From contig CAYRGA010000060.1 of the NCBI GenBank assembly GCA_964423705.1, positions 1-10,917 of the forward strand: a DNA stretch of 10,917 nucleotides. The letters are read 5' to 3'. The stretch is from CAKSIN01 sp964423705. GTDB lineage: Bacteria; Bacillota; Clostridia; UMGS1810. The position numbers and the translations under genes are program-made. A model generated the notes under the pieces. It did no database searches. It saw only the letters and a program-made list of their open reading frames with translations, and was not told the DNA's origin. Positions 1 through 6,576 of the stretch are shown one piece after another (the first letter of the stretch is position 1; the number at the start of each line of letters is the position of its first letter).

Positions 1-5
1 ATAGC

Positions 6-43
6 GTGATAGGTAATCTTTATAAAAAAGGTTACGCTATCAC
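6..43. repeat. Hairpin at recombinase breakpoint
   Basis: Arm 6-21 pairs with 27-43: a GTGATAG/CTATCAC stem of 7 bp, one bulged base at 36, then about 9 further pairs including one G-U, with a 5-nt loop at 22-26. It lies immediately beyond the point where the recombinase gene stops resembling its family. There is no T-run after it in either direction, so it is not a convincing terminator. It could be a subterminal hairpin of an element that cut the gene, but the window ends here, so the rest cannot be seen. Confidence 0.45.
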
Positions 44-225
44 ACCTCAACTAAACGAAGTCCCGACACACCGTCGTCGGTAAAATGGACAGTATTGGTG
101 TAGCCGTTCCGCCTTGCATAATCTTCAAGCAGTTTCTTTTGGTTGATAATACTGTTGCTTTCGCCTTGCAGTTCGTCATCACGGGACAGACGCTCATACA
201 AAGGCGTGATTTTTGTGCTTTTCAT
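40..225 (-). pseudogene. Truncated large serine recombinase (TnpX/TndX type), N-terminal stub
   Basis: The 61-residue reading frame is the start of a serine recombinase resolvase domain. The YERLSRDDE block (residues 10-18) carries the catalytic serine, S14, with R12; it is followed by the GESNSI.NQ and FTDDGVSG blocks typical of the large recombinases of Tn4451/Tn5397-like elements. Family members normally continue GVSGTNF.RP and run to about 500 residues or more. Here, after the GGA codon at 61-63, six unrelated residues lead to a TGA at 40-42. The resolvase core is incomplete and there is no DNA-binding part, so the product should be inactive. The ATG at 225 is preferred to a TTG nine bases upstream because it matches the usual family N-terminus; the ribosome binding site is weak. 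Family assignment is recognition; truncation is seen directly, and the cause is unknown. Confidence 0.75.
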
Positions 226-467
226 TATGCACAACTCTTTTCTTTTTCTCGTTTTGACTTATACAGATAAATAAGTCTTTTATAGCATACAACACCGTAG
301 GTATATCGGAATAGGGCATAGCCGTTTTTATCGCCTCGCTTTTTTTAACACAAACAATACTACAACAAGTTGTATAAGTCTACGAAGAAAAAATTTGTTG
401 TTTTACAAATGGATTTTGACAGCACAGAACAAGATTTACAGAAGGTTGCAATAACAAAATTAAGGGT
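226..467. other. Gene-free AT-rich spacer with two small inverted repeats
   Basis: No convincing gene is seen between the recombinase stub and the operon terminator. The stretch is AT-rich with several T-runs. It holds a 7-bp stem with 8-nt loop at 256-277 (GACTTAT/ATAAGTC), followed on the plus strand by TTTTA, and a compact palindrome TACAAC-AA-GTTGTA at 361-374. Short reading frames that run from here into dapF lack a ribosome binding site and are shadows of dapF. Confidence 0.5.
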
Positions 468-501
468 AAAAAAAGACGGTTGCATAAAATCTGCAACCGT
501 C
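468..501 (-). terminator. Intrinsic terminator of the car-dapF operon
   Basis: A perfect 10-bp stem, GACGGTTGCA (475-484) with TGCAACCGTC (492-501), encloses a 7-nt loop. On the minus strand it is followed directly by seven T residues (complement of 468-474). It begins 13 bases beyond the dapF stop, so it closes the minus-strand operon. The stem is strong and the tract uninterrupted, which makes this the best terminator in the window. Confidence 0.93.
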
Positions 502-513
502 CTAAGAAATTCA

Positions 514-1359
514 TTATTCGATAACCACTTTTCCTTCAAATGAAGTAATGGCATTTCCCGTCATATACACGGTACCGTCATCGGTATAGCGTATTACGAG
601 GTCGCCGCCGAGGAGCTTAACCGTGATATCGGTATTCTTTTTGCAGAAGCCGTTTTCACAAGCTGCTACAGCTGCCGCGCATGCACCTGTTCCGCATGCC
701 CAAGTTTCGCCGCTGCCGCGCTCCCAAACTCTCATTTTAATAGTATGTTCATCGATTATTTTTATAAATTCAGTATTTACACGCTCGGGGAACAACGGGT
801 CATTTTCAAATTTCGGGCCGTAGGTTTCGATGTCGAACTTGTCTACATTATCCACGAGAACTATGCAGTGCGGATTTCCCATGGATACGGCTGAAATCTT
901 ATATTTTCCGCCGGCGATGTCAACCTCGCGGTTTACCACCTTTTTGCCGTCGAGCAAAACAGGTATGTTCTCGGGTTTAAGCTCTGCCTTGCCCATGTCA
1001 ACCTTAACGGAAGCTATTTTTCCGCTTTGTTTGTTGAGCTGCAAATGCTTAATGCCGCTGAGGGTTTCTATGCTCACGTCGAGCTTATTCACAATGCCGT
1101 TTTCATAGAGGTATTTACCGATACATCTTATGGCATTTCCGCACATTTTGCCTTCACTGCCGTCAAGGTTAAACATGCGCATCTTAGCATCTGCCACGTC
1201 GGAGGGGCAGATGAGAACCACGCCGTCACCGCCTATTCCGAAGTGTCTGTCGGAGAGGCTGACGCTGAGTGCTTCCGGGTTATCTATCTTTTGCTTAAAG
1301 CAGTCAAAGTAGATGTAATCGTTTCCGCAGCCCTGCATCTTTGTAAATTCGAGCTCCAT
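514..1359 (-). other. dapF: DapF module (diaminopimelate epimerase) of the fusion
   Basis: The segment from the methionine at 1359 (residue 1068) to the stop is a complete, 281-residue DapF, which converts LL- to meso-diaminopimelate without cofactor. It starts with F.KM.GCGND, has the MCGNAIRC motif whose first cysteine is residue 1140 (73 of the module, the same number as in well-studied DapF enzymes), and the ACGTGACA motif with cysteine 1289 (222 of the module). Both halves of the pseudo-symmetric fold are therefore present and the epimerase should be active. The bases before its ATG (..CGCAGCGAAAAA) hold no GGAGG-like signal; a second in-frame ATG five codons earlier has only a weak GTGGAT upstream. 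Separate translation is not excluded but is not favoured. Confidence 0.93.
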
Positions 1360-4300
1360 TTTTTCGCTGCGCATATTGTTTATATCCACAAGCTCGGTGC
1401 TCATATCGCTGTAGCGGCTCTTGATACTGTCTGCCAAGGCGCTGGCGGTATCAAGCGAGGTAAGGCAGGGAACGTTGCGTTCGATAGCCTTTCTGCGTAT
1501 TTTAACGCTGTCGCGGGTCGGTATACGTCCCTTTGACGAGGTGGAGATTACATAGTTTACTTTTCCGCTTTCTATAAGTGTTATGGCGTTGCTTTCGTTC
1601 TCGTAAATCTTAGCCACAACCTCAACCTCAAGGTCATTTTTACGAAGTACTTCAGCGGTTCCGGCCGTAGCATACAGCTTAAAGCCGAGGTCTGAGTATT
1701 TCTTCGCCACATCGGCAATTTCACATTTGTCGGAATTTCTTACCGTTACGAACACGCCGCCCTGTTTTTTCATGGTACAGCCGCTGCTCAAAAGTCCTTT
1801 GAATATAGCCTCTTGACGAGTGCTTGCGATTCCGAGAACCTCTCCGGTGGATTTCATTTCGGGTCCCAAGTGGTTGTCCACGTTTGCCAGCTTCTCAAAT
1901 GAGAATACGGGTACCTTAACAGCCACATAAGGCGAAGCGGGGTACAAGCCTGTGCCGTAGCCCATGTCTTTGAGTTTCTCGCCGAGCATCGCACGTGTAG
2001 CCAAATCTACCATCGGTATTCCCGTAACCTTGCTTATGTAAGGTATGGTACGAGAGCTTCGCGGATTCACCTCAATAACATACAGCTCATTTTTATAGAT
2101 AAGGTACTGTATATTTACCAGACCGATTGCATTAAGTGAAAGTGAGAGGTTCTTCGTGCTGGTGATGATTTTCTCGGTTAATTCATCGGAGATATTCCAT
2201 GCGGGATATACGGCGATAGAGTCACCTGAGTGAACACCTGTACGCTCTACGTGCTCCATGATACCCGGAATGAGTATGTCCTCACCGTCACAGATAGCAT
2301 CGACCTCAAGCTCTATACCCATGAGGTACTGGTCTATGAGAACCGGGTTTTCAATCTTCGTTTCAAGTATAATTTTCATGTACTCCTTGATATCGTCGCT
2401 GTTATATGCGATAATCATATTTTGACCGCCGAGTACATATGACGGACGCATCAGGACGGGGTAGCCGAGGTTTTCAGCGGCTTCGAGTGCTTCTTCGCAT
2501 GTCATGATGGTGTAGCCCTTCGGGCGTGCTATATGGTGCATTTCCAGAAGCTCATCGAATTTCTCACGGTCTTCGGCGGCATCTATGCTTTCCGCAGATG
2601 TACCGAGTATTCTGACACCGTGGCTGCTCAAATAATTTGTGAGTTTAATGGCTGTCTGACCGCCGAATGCCACAACTACACCGTAAGGCTTTTCGACGTT
2701 AATAATGTTCATCGCATCCTCATTTGTGAGAGGCTCAAAGTACAGTCTGTCGGCAGTGTCGAAGTCTGTCGATACCGTTTCGGGGTTATTGTTTACTATA
2801 ACTACATCATAGCCGGCTTTTTTGAGTGACCATACACAGTGAACAGAAGCGTAGTCAAACTCTACACCTTGACCGATTCTTATCGGTCCCGAGCCGAAAA
2901 CGATGATGGTGTCTTTCTTTGCTTTACGCTCCTTTAAGAACTCCTCGGCTTCGTTTTCTTCTTCGTAAGATGAATAGAAGTACGGAGTTACTGCCTTAAA
3001 CTCTGCGGCGCAGGTATCAACCATTTTAAAGGAAGCGAACTTATGCTTTTTGACTTTTTTACCGCTGATTCTTTCGATAGCGGTGTCGAGATAGCCCAGC
3101 TTCTTCGCTCTGAGATACAATTCATCGTTAAGCGGAGAATTTTTAAGTTCTTCTTCAAAATTCGCCAAAATTCTGAGCTTATACAGGAACCACTCGTCTA
3201 TCATGGTGATTTCGTGAATCTTTTCTATGCTTACGCCTCTCTTGATAGCTTCAAATACCACAAACAGGCGGTTATCATCGCAGGAATAGAGTCTGGATTT
3301 AACCTCGTCGTCCGAAAGCTCGGCAATCTTGGGGTTGGTGAGGGTATCAAGCTTGATTTCCGCACCGCGAACCGCTTTCATGATAGCTTCTTCAAAGGTT
3401 GAACCGATACTCATAACCTCGCCCGTAGCCTTCATCTGTGTTCCGAGCTGCTTGCTGGCATATACGAATTTATCGAACGGCCACTTCGGGAACTTGACAA
3501 CGACATAGTCTACAGACGGCTCAAATGCGGCATAGGTTACGCCCGTCACGTCATTTCTGATTTCATCGAGGGTATAGCCGATAGCTATTTTCGCTGCTAC
3601 CTTGGCGATAGGATATCCGGTTGCCTTCGATGCGAGTGCCGATGAGCGAGATACACGTGGATTAACTTCGATAACGGCGTACTCAAAGGTTTCCGGATTA
3701 AGTGCGAACTGACAGTTGCATCCGCCCTCAACCTTAAGAGTGCTTATGATTTCAAGTGCGGCACTTCTGAGCATCTGGTATTCCTTGTCTGCCAGAGTGA
3801 CTGCCGGAGCGATAACAATACTGTCACCGGTATGAACACCGACCGGGTCGAAGTTTTCCATGCTGCACACGGTGATAACATTTCCCGCACTGTCGCGGAT
3901 AACTTCAAATTCTATTTCCTTCCAGCCTGAGATACATTTCTCTACAAGTATCTGATTAATAGGTGACTGGTAAATTCCGTTCATTGCGATTTCGCGCAGC
4001 TCAGCTTCGTCATTTACTATACCGCCGCCAGTGCCGCCGAGTGTGAATGCGGGGCGGATGATGAGCGGATAGCCTGTCTTGTCGGCAAATGCCACGGCAT
4101 CTTCAACTGTGGTGACAACTGTGGAAGGGATTACCGGCTGGTTAATGGCCTCCATGGTATCTTTAAAAAGCTGTCTGTCCTCAGCCTTGTCTATGGTTTC
4201 GGGATTGGCACCGAGGAGCGTAACGCCGTGCTTTTCCAAAAAGCCTTCCTTCGCAAGCTGCATGGAAAGTGTGAGGCCGGTCTGACCGCCGAGTGTGGAG

Positions 4301-4560
4301 AGCAGGCTGTCGGGCTTTTCCTTTTCGATAATTCTCTTCATGGTGTTAAGGTTAAGCGGTTCGAGGTAAATCTCGTCTGCCATTGAATTATCCGTCATGA
4401 TGGTCGCCGGGTTTGAGTTTACCAGTACAACGTTAAGACCCGCTTCCTTAAGCGCTCTGCATGCCTGTGTGCCGGCATAGTCAAATTCGGCAGCCTGTCC
4501 GATAACGATAGGACCGGAACCGATAACCATTACTTTTTTAAGTGATTTATTTAAAGGCAT
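514..4560 (-). CDS. carB-dapF: Carbamoyl-phosphate synthase large subunit fused to diaminopimelate epimerase (CarB-DapF)
   Basis: One uninterrupted 1348-codon frame. Residues 1-1067 form a complete CarB (E. coli CarB is about 1073). The first half has the GSGPIVIGQ N-terminus and an ATP-grasp glycine loop LGGTGGG at 174-180; the second half repeats this with FGSGPIRIGQG near 555 and LGGQNM near 710. An MGS-type allosteric domain (ATAGTAEVL block) spans about 934-1067. CarB uses ammonia channelled from CarA, bicarbonate and two ATP to make carbamoyl phosphate for pyrimidines and arginine. Residues 1068-1348 are a full DapF with both catalytic cysteines. The ATG lies one base after the carA stop, with AAAGGAG nine bases upstream, inside carA. 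The linker between the enzymes is only about 15 residues, and no good internal ribosome binding site precedes the DapF methionine, so a real fusion protein is expected. Both domain identities are certain; the benefit of joining them is unknown. Confidence 0.95.
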   Translation of the reverse strand: MPLNKSLKKVMVIGSGPIVIGQAAEFDYAGTQACRALKEAGLNVVLVNSNPATIMTDNSMADEIYLEPLNLNTMKRIIEKEKPDSLLSTLGGQTGLTLSMQLAKEGFLEKHGVTLLGANPETIDKAEDRQLFKDTMEAINQPVIPSTVVTTVEDAVAFADKTGYPLIIRPAFTLGGTGGGIVNDEAELREIAMNGIYQSPINQILVEKCISGWKEIEFEVIRDSAGNVITVCSMENFDPVGVHTGDSIVIAPAVTLADKEYQMLRSAALEIISTLKVEGGCNCQFALNPETFEYAVIEVNPRVSRSSALASKATGYPIAKVAAKIAIGYTLDEIRNDVTGVTYAAFEPSVDYVVVKFPKWPFDKFVYASKQLGTQMKATGEVMSIGSTFEEAIMKAVRGAEIKLDTLTNPKIAELSDDEVKSRLYSCDDNRLFVVFEAIKRGVSIEKIHEITMIDEWFLYKLRILANFEEELKNSPLNDELYLRAKKLGYLDTAIERISGKKVKKHKFASFKMVDTCAAEFKAVTPYFYSSYEEENEAEEFLKERKAKKDTIIVFGSGPIRIGQGVEFDYASVHCVWSLKKAGYDVVIVNNNPETVSTDFDTADRLYFEPLTNEDAMNIINVEKPYGVVVAFGGQTAIKLTNYLSSHGVRILGTSAESIDAAEDREKFDELLEMHHIARPKGYTIMTCEEALEAAENLGYPVLMRPSYVLGGQNMIIAYNSDDIKEYMKIILETKIENPVLIDQYLMGIELEVDAICDGEDILIPGIMEHVERTGVHSGDSIAVYPAWNISDELTEKIITSTKNLSLSLNAIGLVNIQYLIYKNELYVIEVNPRSSRTIPYISKVTGIPMVDLATRAMLGEKLKDMGYGTGLYPASPYVAVKVPVFSFEKLANVDNHLGPEMKSTGEVLGIASTRQEAIFKGLLSSGCTMKKQGGVFVTVRNSDKCEIADVAKKYSDLGFKLYATAGTAEVLRKNDLEVEVVAKIYENESNAITLIESGKVNYVISTSSKGRIPTRDSVKIRRKAIERNVPCLTSLDTASALADSIKSRYSDMSTELVDINNMRSEKMELEFTKMQGCGNDYIYFDCFKQKIDNPEALSVSLSDRHFGIGGDGVVLICPSDVADAKMRMFNLDGSEGKMCGNAIRCIGKYLYENGIVNKLDVSIETLSGIKHLQLNKQSGKIASVKVDMGKAELKPENIPVLLDGKKVVNREVDIAGGKYKISAVSMGNPHCIVLVDNVDKFDIETYGPKFENDPLFPERVNTEFIKIIDEHTIKMRVWERGSGETWACGTGACAAAVAACENGFCKKNTDITVKLLGGDLVIRYTDDGTVYMTGNAITSFEGKVVIE

Positions 4561-4561
4561 A

Positions 4562-5641
4562 TTATTTTGCTCCTTTCATATAGTTTATAAAACGGTCAAA
4601 AAGCGGATTGGTATCGCGCGGACCGCTGCAGGCTTCCGGATGAAACTGTACCGAAAATGCCGGGCGGTCTGAGTAGTTGATACCTTCGCAGGTACCGTCA
4701 TTTACATTTACAAAGCCTGCAGTCGCATTTTCCGGAAGTGAATCGGTTACGACTGCGTAACCGTGATTTTGGCTGGATATGAATACCTTACCGGTTTTTA
4801 AATCCTTTACGGGCTGATTAGCACCTCTGTGACCGTATTTAAGCTTCGTGGTTTTAGCACCCTGAGAAAGTGCCAGAAGCTGGTGACCGAGGCATATGCC
4901 GAAAATCGGAACCTGCTTGTCCGAGAGCTTTTTAAGCTCTGCGATTACTGTGGTGTTGTCGCTCGGGTCGCCGGGGCCGTTTGACAGCATCACGCCGTCG
5001 GGCTTTAATTTTAATATTTCCTCGCAGGTGGTGCTGTACGGAACTTTTATAACGTTGCAGCCGCGCTTGAGAAGCTCGCGGAGAATGTTCGCCTTCGCAC
5101 CGAAATCCCACAGGACAACGTTGAATTGCGCATTATCTGCTTTATAGGTCTGAACAGAGTCGATGCTCACCTGCTCAAGGGTGTTTTTCACTTTGTAGCC
5201 TTTAAGCTCGTTTATAATGGAATCCATGTCGGATATATCGCGTGTGAGCTTGCCGTTCATGGTTCCGTTTTCGCGGAGGATTCTGGTGAGGGCTCTGGTA
5301 TCTATACCGTACATACCGATTATGCCGTTATCCTCAAAATATTTTTCAAGTGTTTCCGCACATCTGAAATTAGACGGCTCGCGGCATAAATCCTTGATTA
5401 TATATCCTTTGAGAAATGGTTTTCGGCTTTCGAAATCCTCGGGTATAATACCGTAGTTTCCGATAAGCGGGAAGGTCTGAACCACCAGCTGACCGCAGTA
5501 GCTTGGGTCGGTAATGGTTTCGTTGTAGCCCGTCATGGAAGTGGTGAATACCGTTTCACCGACGATATCACCTTCGGCACCGAAGCCGTATCCTTTGAAA
5601 ACTTTTCCGTTTTCAAGGACAAGATACAAAATGTTGTTCAT
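4562..5641 (-). CDS. carA: Carbamoyl-phosphate synthase small (glutaminase) subunit CarA
   Basis: This 359-residue protein hydrolyses glutamine and passes ammonia to CarB. The N-terminal half (to about residue 170) is the CarA-specific domain, with the GYNE.ITDPSY.GQ block. The C-terminal half is a class I glutamine amidotransferase: oxyanion-loop region LSNGPGDP, nucleophile C250 in GICLGHQ, and H334/E336 in FHPEA. The catalytic triad is complete and the length is normal. The ATG at 5641 has an ACCTCC complement (GGAGGT) at 5648-5653, six bases away. The gene starts 34 bases after the ANTAR gene, and its TAA is one base from the carB start, an arrangement that suggests coupled translation. 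Cytosolic. No PyrR-type attenuator was recognised in front of it. Confidence 0.97.
   Translation of the reverse strand: MNNILYLVLENGKVFKGYGFGAEGDIVGETVFTTSMTGYNETITDPSYCGQLVVQTFPLIGNYGIIPEDFESRKPFLKGYIIKDLCREPSNFRCAETLEKYFEDNGIIGMYGIDTRALTRILRENGTMNGKLTRDISDMDSIINELKGYKVKNTLEQVSIDSVQTYKADNAQFNVVLWDFGAKANILRELLKRGCNVIKVPYSTTCEEILKLKPDGVMLSNGPGDPSDNTTVIAELKKLSDKQVPIFGICLGHQLLALSQGAKTTKLKYGHRGANQPVKDLKTGKVFISSQNHGYAVVTDSLPENATAGFVNVNDGTCEGINYSDRPAFSVQFHPEACSGPRDTNPLFDRFINYMKGAK
4570..4576 (-). promoter_or_regulatory. Ribosome binding site of carB-dapF inside the end of carA
   Basis: The minus strand reads AAAGGAG nine bases before the carB ATG. It overlaps the last codons of carA, so the two subunits are likely translated in step. 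Confidence 0.8.
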
Positions 5642-5675
5642 TGTGTTACCTCCGATTTTATGTATTTTTTATATA

Positions 5676-6245
5676 TTAAGACTCATATGCATTTAGTATG
5701 CGCTGCGCAATTTTCTTCTTCGATACGCGCATATCCATTGCTTGTCTTTCCAGATATTTGTGAGCTTGCTCCTCTGTCATGTTAAGGTACTGTATGAGGG
5801 CGCATTTGGCACGGTCGATAATCCGCATCTCATCGATTTTGGTTTGCAGGCGGGAGTTCTCACTACGCAGATTCCTTATGCGCCGCCCCGAAATTAAAAC
5901 TGCTTTTACGGTCTGATGAAAAAGCTTGCTTTCTATAGGTTTTTTTTCAACCACGATTCCGCGGGCTTCAAGCTTTTCGGAAATATCATCGCCAAGCTCT
6001 CCACCGACCAGCAGTATGACACCTGCAAGTGATTTTTCGGCAGCCTCCGCGCATACGCGCTGCCACGATTCATCGACCGGCGGGGTGTTGATAATAATTA
6101 AGTCGTATTCGTTAAGGCTTATCAGCTGTCTCGCCTCGGAACTGTTCGATGCCAACGTTATATTTGAGTCCGACACACGGGCAACGGCGGATATCATGAC
6201 TTCCTTGTCCGCAGCGGAGCTTGATACAAGCAGCACATTTTCCAA
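5676..6245 (-). CDS. ANTAR-domain RNA-binding regulator with degenerate receiver
   Basis: A 189-residue two-domain protein. Residues 1 to about 110 have the fold pattern of a response-regulator receiver (VLLVSSS, YDLIIINTPP, then K102-P103), but the acidic pair normally at the end of strand 1 is replaced by SSS and the phospho-acceptor position is N53, so conventional aspartate phosphorylation is unlikely. A helical linker (about 112-135) leads to a C-terminal ANTAR domain (about 130-187) with the helical A.C.L.....EE.AH..LE..A...R block. ANTAR proteins bind paired hexaloop RNA hairpins and prevent transcription termination; clostridial relatives are often linked to glutamine metabolism genes. 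It is the first gene of the carA-carB-dapF operon. I chose TTG at 6245 because an almost perfect GAGGTGAT lies just upstream; the longer frame's GTG at 6254 falls inside that site. The direct target is inferred. Confidence 0.88.
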   Translation of the reverse strand: MENVLLVSSSAADKEVMISAVARVSDSNITLASNSSEARQLISLNEYDLIIINTPPVDESWQRVCAEAAEKSLAGVILLVGGELGDDISEKLEARGIVVEKKPIESKLFHQTVKAVLISGRRIRNLRSENSRLQTKIDEMRIIDRAKCALIQYLNMTEEQAHKYLERQAMDMRVSKKKIAQRILNAYES

Positions 6246-6249
6246 ATTT

Positions 6250-6257
6250 ATCACCTC
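6250..6257 (-). promoter_or_regulatory. Ribosome binding site deciding the ANTAR gene start
   Basis: GAGGTGAT on the minus strand matches the anti-Shine-Dalgarno complement over eight bases and ends four bases before TTG at 6245. A GTG that would give a three-residue longer protein is part of this site and so is a poor start. Confidence 0.65.
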
Positions 6258-6280
6258 GCCGACAAATTTTAAATTCAGCT

Positions 6281-6310
6281 CCGAACCGCCGGTAAATCCG
6301 AACTGTCGGA
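6281..6310 (-). promoter_or_regulatory. Tandem hexaloop hairpins in the ANTAR-car leader (candidate ANTAR RNA target)
   Basis: On the minus strand, two near-identical 13-base units lie four bases apart. The first (6310-6297) can form TCCG-ACAGTT-CGGA, a 4-bp stem with a hexaloop that has A at position 1 and G at position 4, as in described ANTAR targets. The second (6292-6281) can form CCG-GCGGTT-CGG, with G at loop positions 1 and 4 and only 3 bp. Eleven of thirteen bases are shared between the units. Paired hexaloop hairpins are the known ligand of ANTAR proteins, and the first gene downstream encodes one. Against this: the second stem is short and lacks the loop A, the first could also fold with a tetraloop, and no T-run terminator overlaps the pair. 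Confidence 0.4.
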
Positions 6311-6325
6311 AGCTTGAAAAGTAAG

Positions 6326-6344
6326 CCGCCGTATTTAATGGCGG
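6326..6344 (-). promoter_or_regulatory. GC-rich hairpin at the 5' end of the ANTAR-car leader
   Basis: CCGCC and GGCGG pair perfectly around a 9-nt AT-rich loop, close to the predicted transcript start. It is not followed by a T-run. Its GGCGG arm could compete with the similar GGCGG in the second hexaloop unit, which would suit a folding switch, but this is inference. Confidence 0.35.
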
Positions 6345-6366
6345 GGGACATATGCTCTTATGTTAT

Positions 6367-6396
6367 ATTTTACAACAAAAAGCAGTATATTGTCAA
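6367..6396 (-). promoter_or_regulatory. Sigma-A-type promoter of the ANTAR-carA-carB-dapF operon
   Basis: The minus strand has a perfect TTGACA (complement of 6391-6396), an 18-bp spacer and TAAAAT (complement of 6367-6372). Transcription should begin near 6360, giving a leader of about 110 nt before the ANTAR gene. No other plausible promoter was seen between the genes of the operon. Confidence 0.7.
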
Positions 6397-6408
6397 CTGC
6401 TAAGCACA

Positions 6409-6462
6409 CAAATATTGCATATTATGCATACAAATATTGTATAGTTGAAAAAGAAATATTTG
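6409..6462. promoter_or_regulatory. Candidate operator: three AT boxes at ~22-bp spacing around a palindrome
   Basis: CAAATATTG occurs at 6409-6417 and 6431-6439, 22 bp apart, and a related box occurs in reverse orientation at 6454-6462 (AAATATTTG), 23 bp further by centres. Between the first two lies a perfect inverted repeat TGCAT-ATT-ATGCA (6416-6428). The set lies between the -35 elements of the divergent promoters, on the same face of the helix at two turns per step. The region is AT-rich, so chance is possible, and no known operator consensus was matched. Confidence 0.4.
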
Positions 6463-6489
6463 TAATATTTTATGGCTTCGCTGTATAAT
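6460..6489 (+). promoter_or_regulatory. Upstream candidate promoter of cls
   Basis: TTGTAA (6460-6465), an 18-bp spacer and a perfect -10 TATAAT (6484-6489). It would give a leader of about 80 nt before cls. Confidence 0.45.
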
Positions 6490-6518
6490 TATGCAAAATT
6501 TTTTTAAAGCCGAGGGGG

Positions 6519-6547
6519 TTGTATTTTTTTTGAGAATAATGTATAAT
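6519..6547 (+). promoter_or_regulatory. Downstream candidate promoter of cls
   Basis: TTGTAT (6519-6524), a 17-bp spacer and TATAAT (6542-6547). The start would be near 6554, leaving only about 20 nt before the ATG but still including the ribosome binding site. The spacing is the better of the two candidates. Confidence 0.5.
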
Positions 6548-6576
6548 TCTTTTATGAGTTTAGGACGGTGAATTAT

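Noticed and set aside
360..554. Small minus-strand frame across the operon terminator
   Set aside because: It overlaps the end of dapF and runs through the strong terminator stem; no start signal.
1359..1376. dapF as a separate, overlapping or readthrough-linked gene
   Set aside because: No stop codon separates it from CarB in frame, and no GGAGG-like site precedes either candidate ATG; kept as a fusion, with independent initiation left as a test.
1027..1536. 169-residue plus-strand open frame opposite carB-dapF
   Set aside because: It lies wholly antisense to strongly conserved CarB and DapF codons, has no ribosome binding site and no recognisable motif; a shadow frame.
5642..5675. PyrR-type or ARG-box control element directly before carA
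   Set aside because: The gap is 34 bases and holds only the ANTAR stop and the carA ribosome binding site; no attenuator or ARG box visible.
6416..6428. ARG box reading of the TGCAT-ATT-ATGCA palindrome
   Set aside because: The spacer is three bases, not four, and the half-sites are TGCAT rather than TGAAT; similarity too loose to name ArgR.
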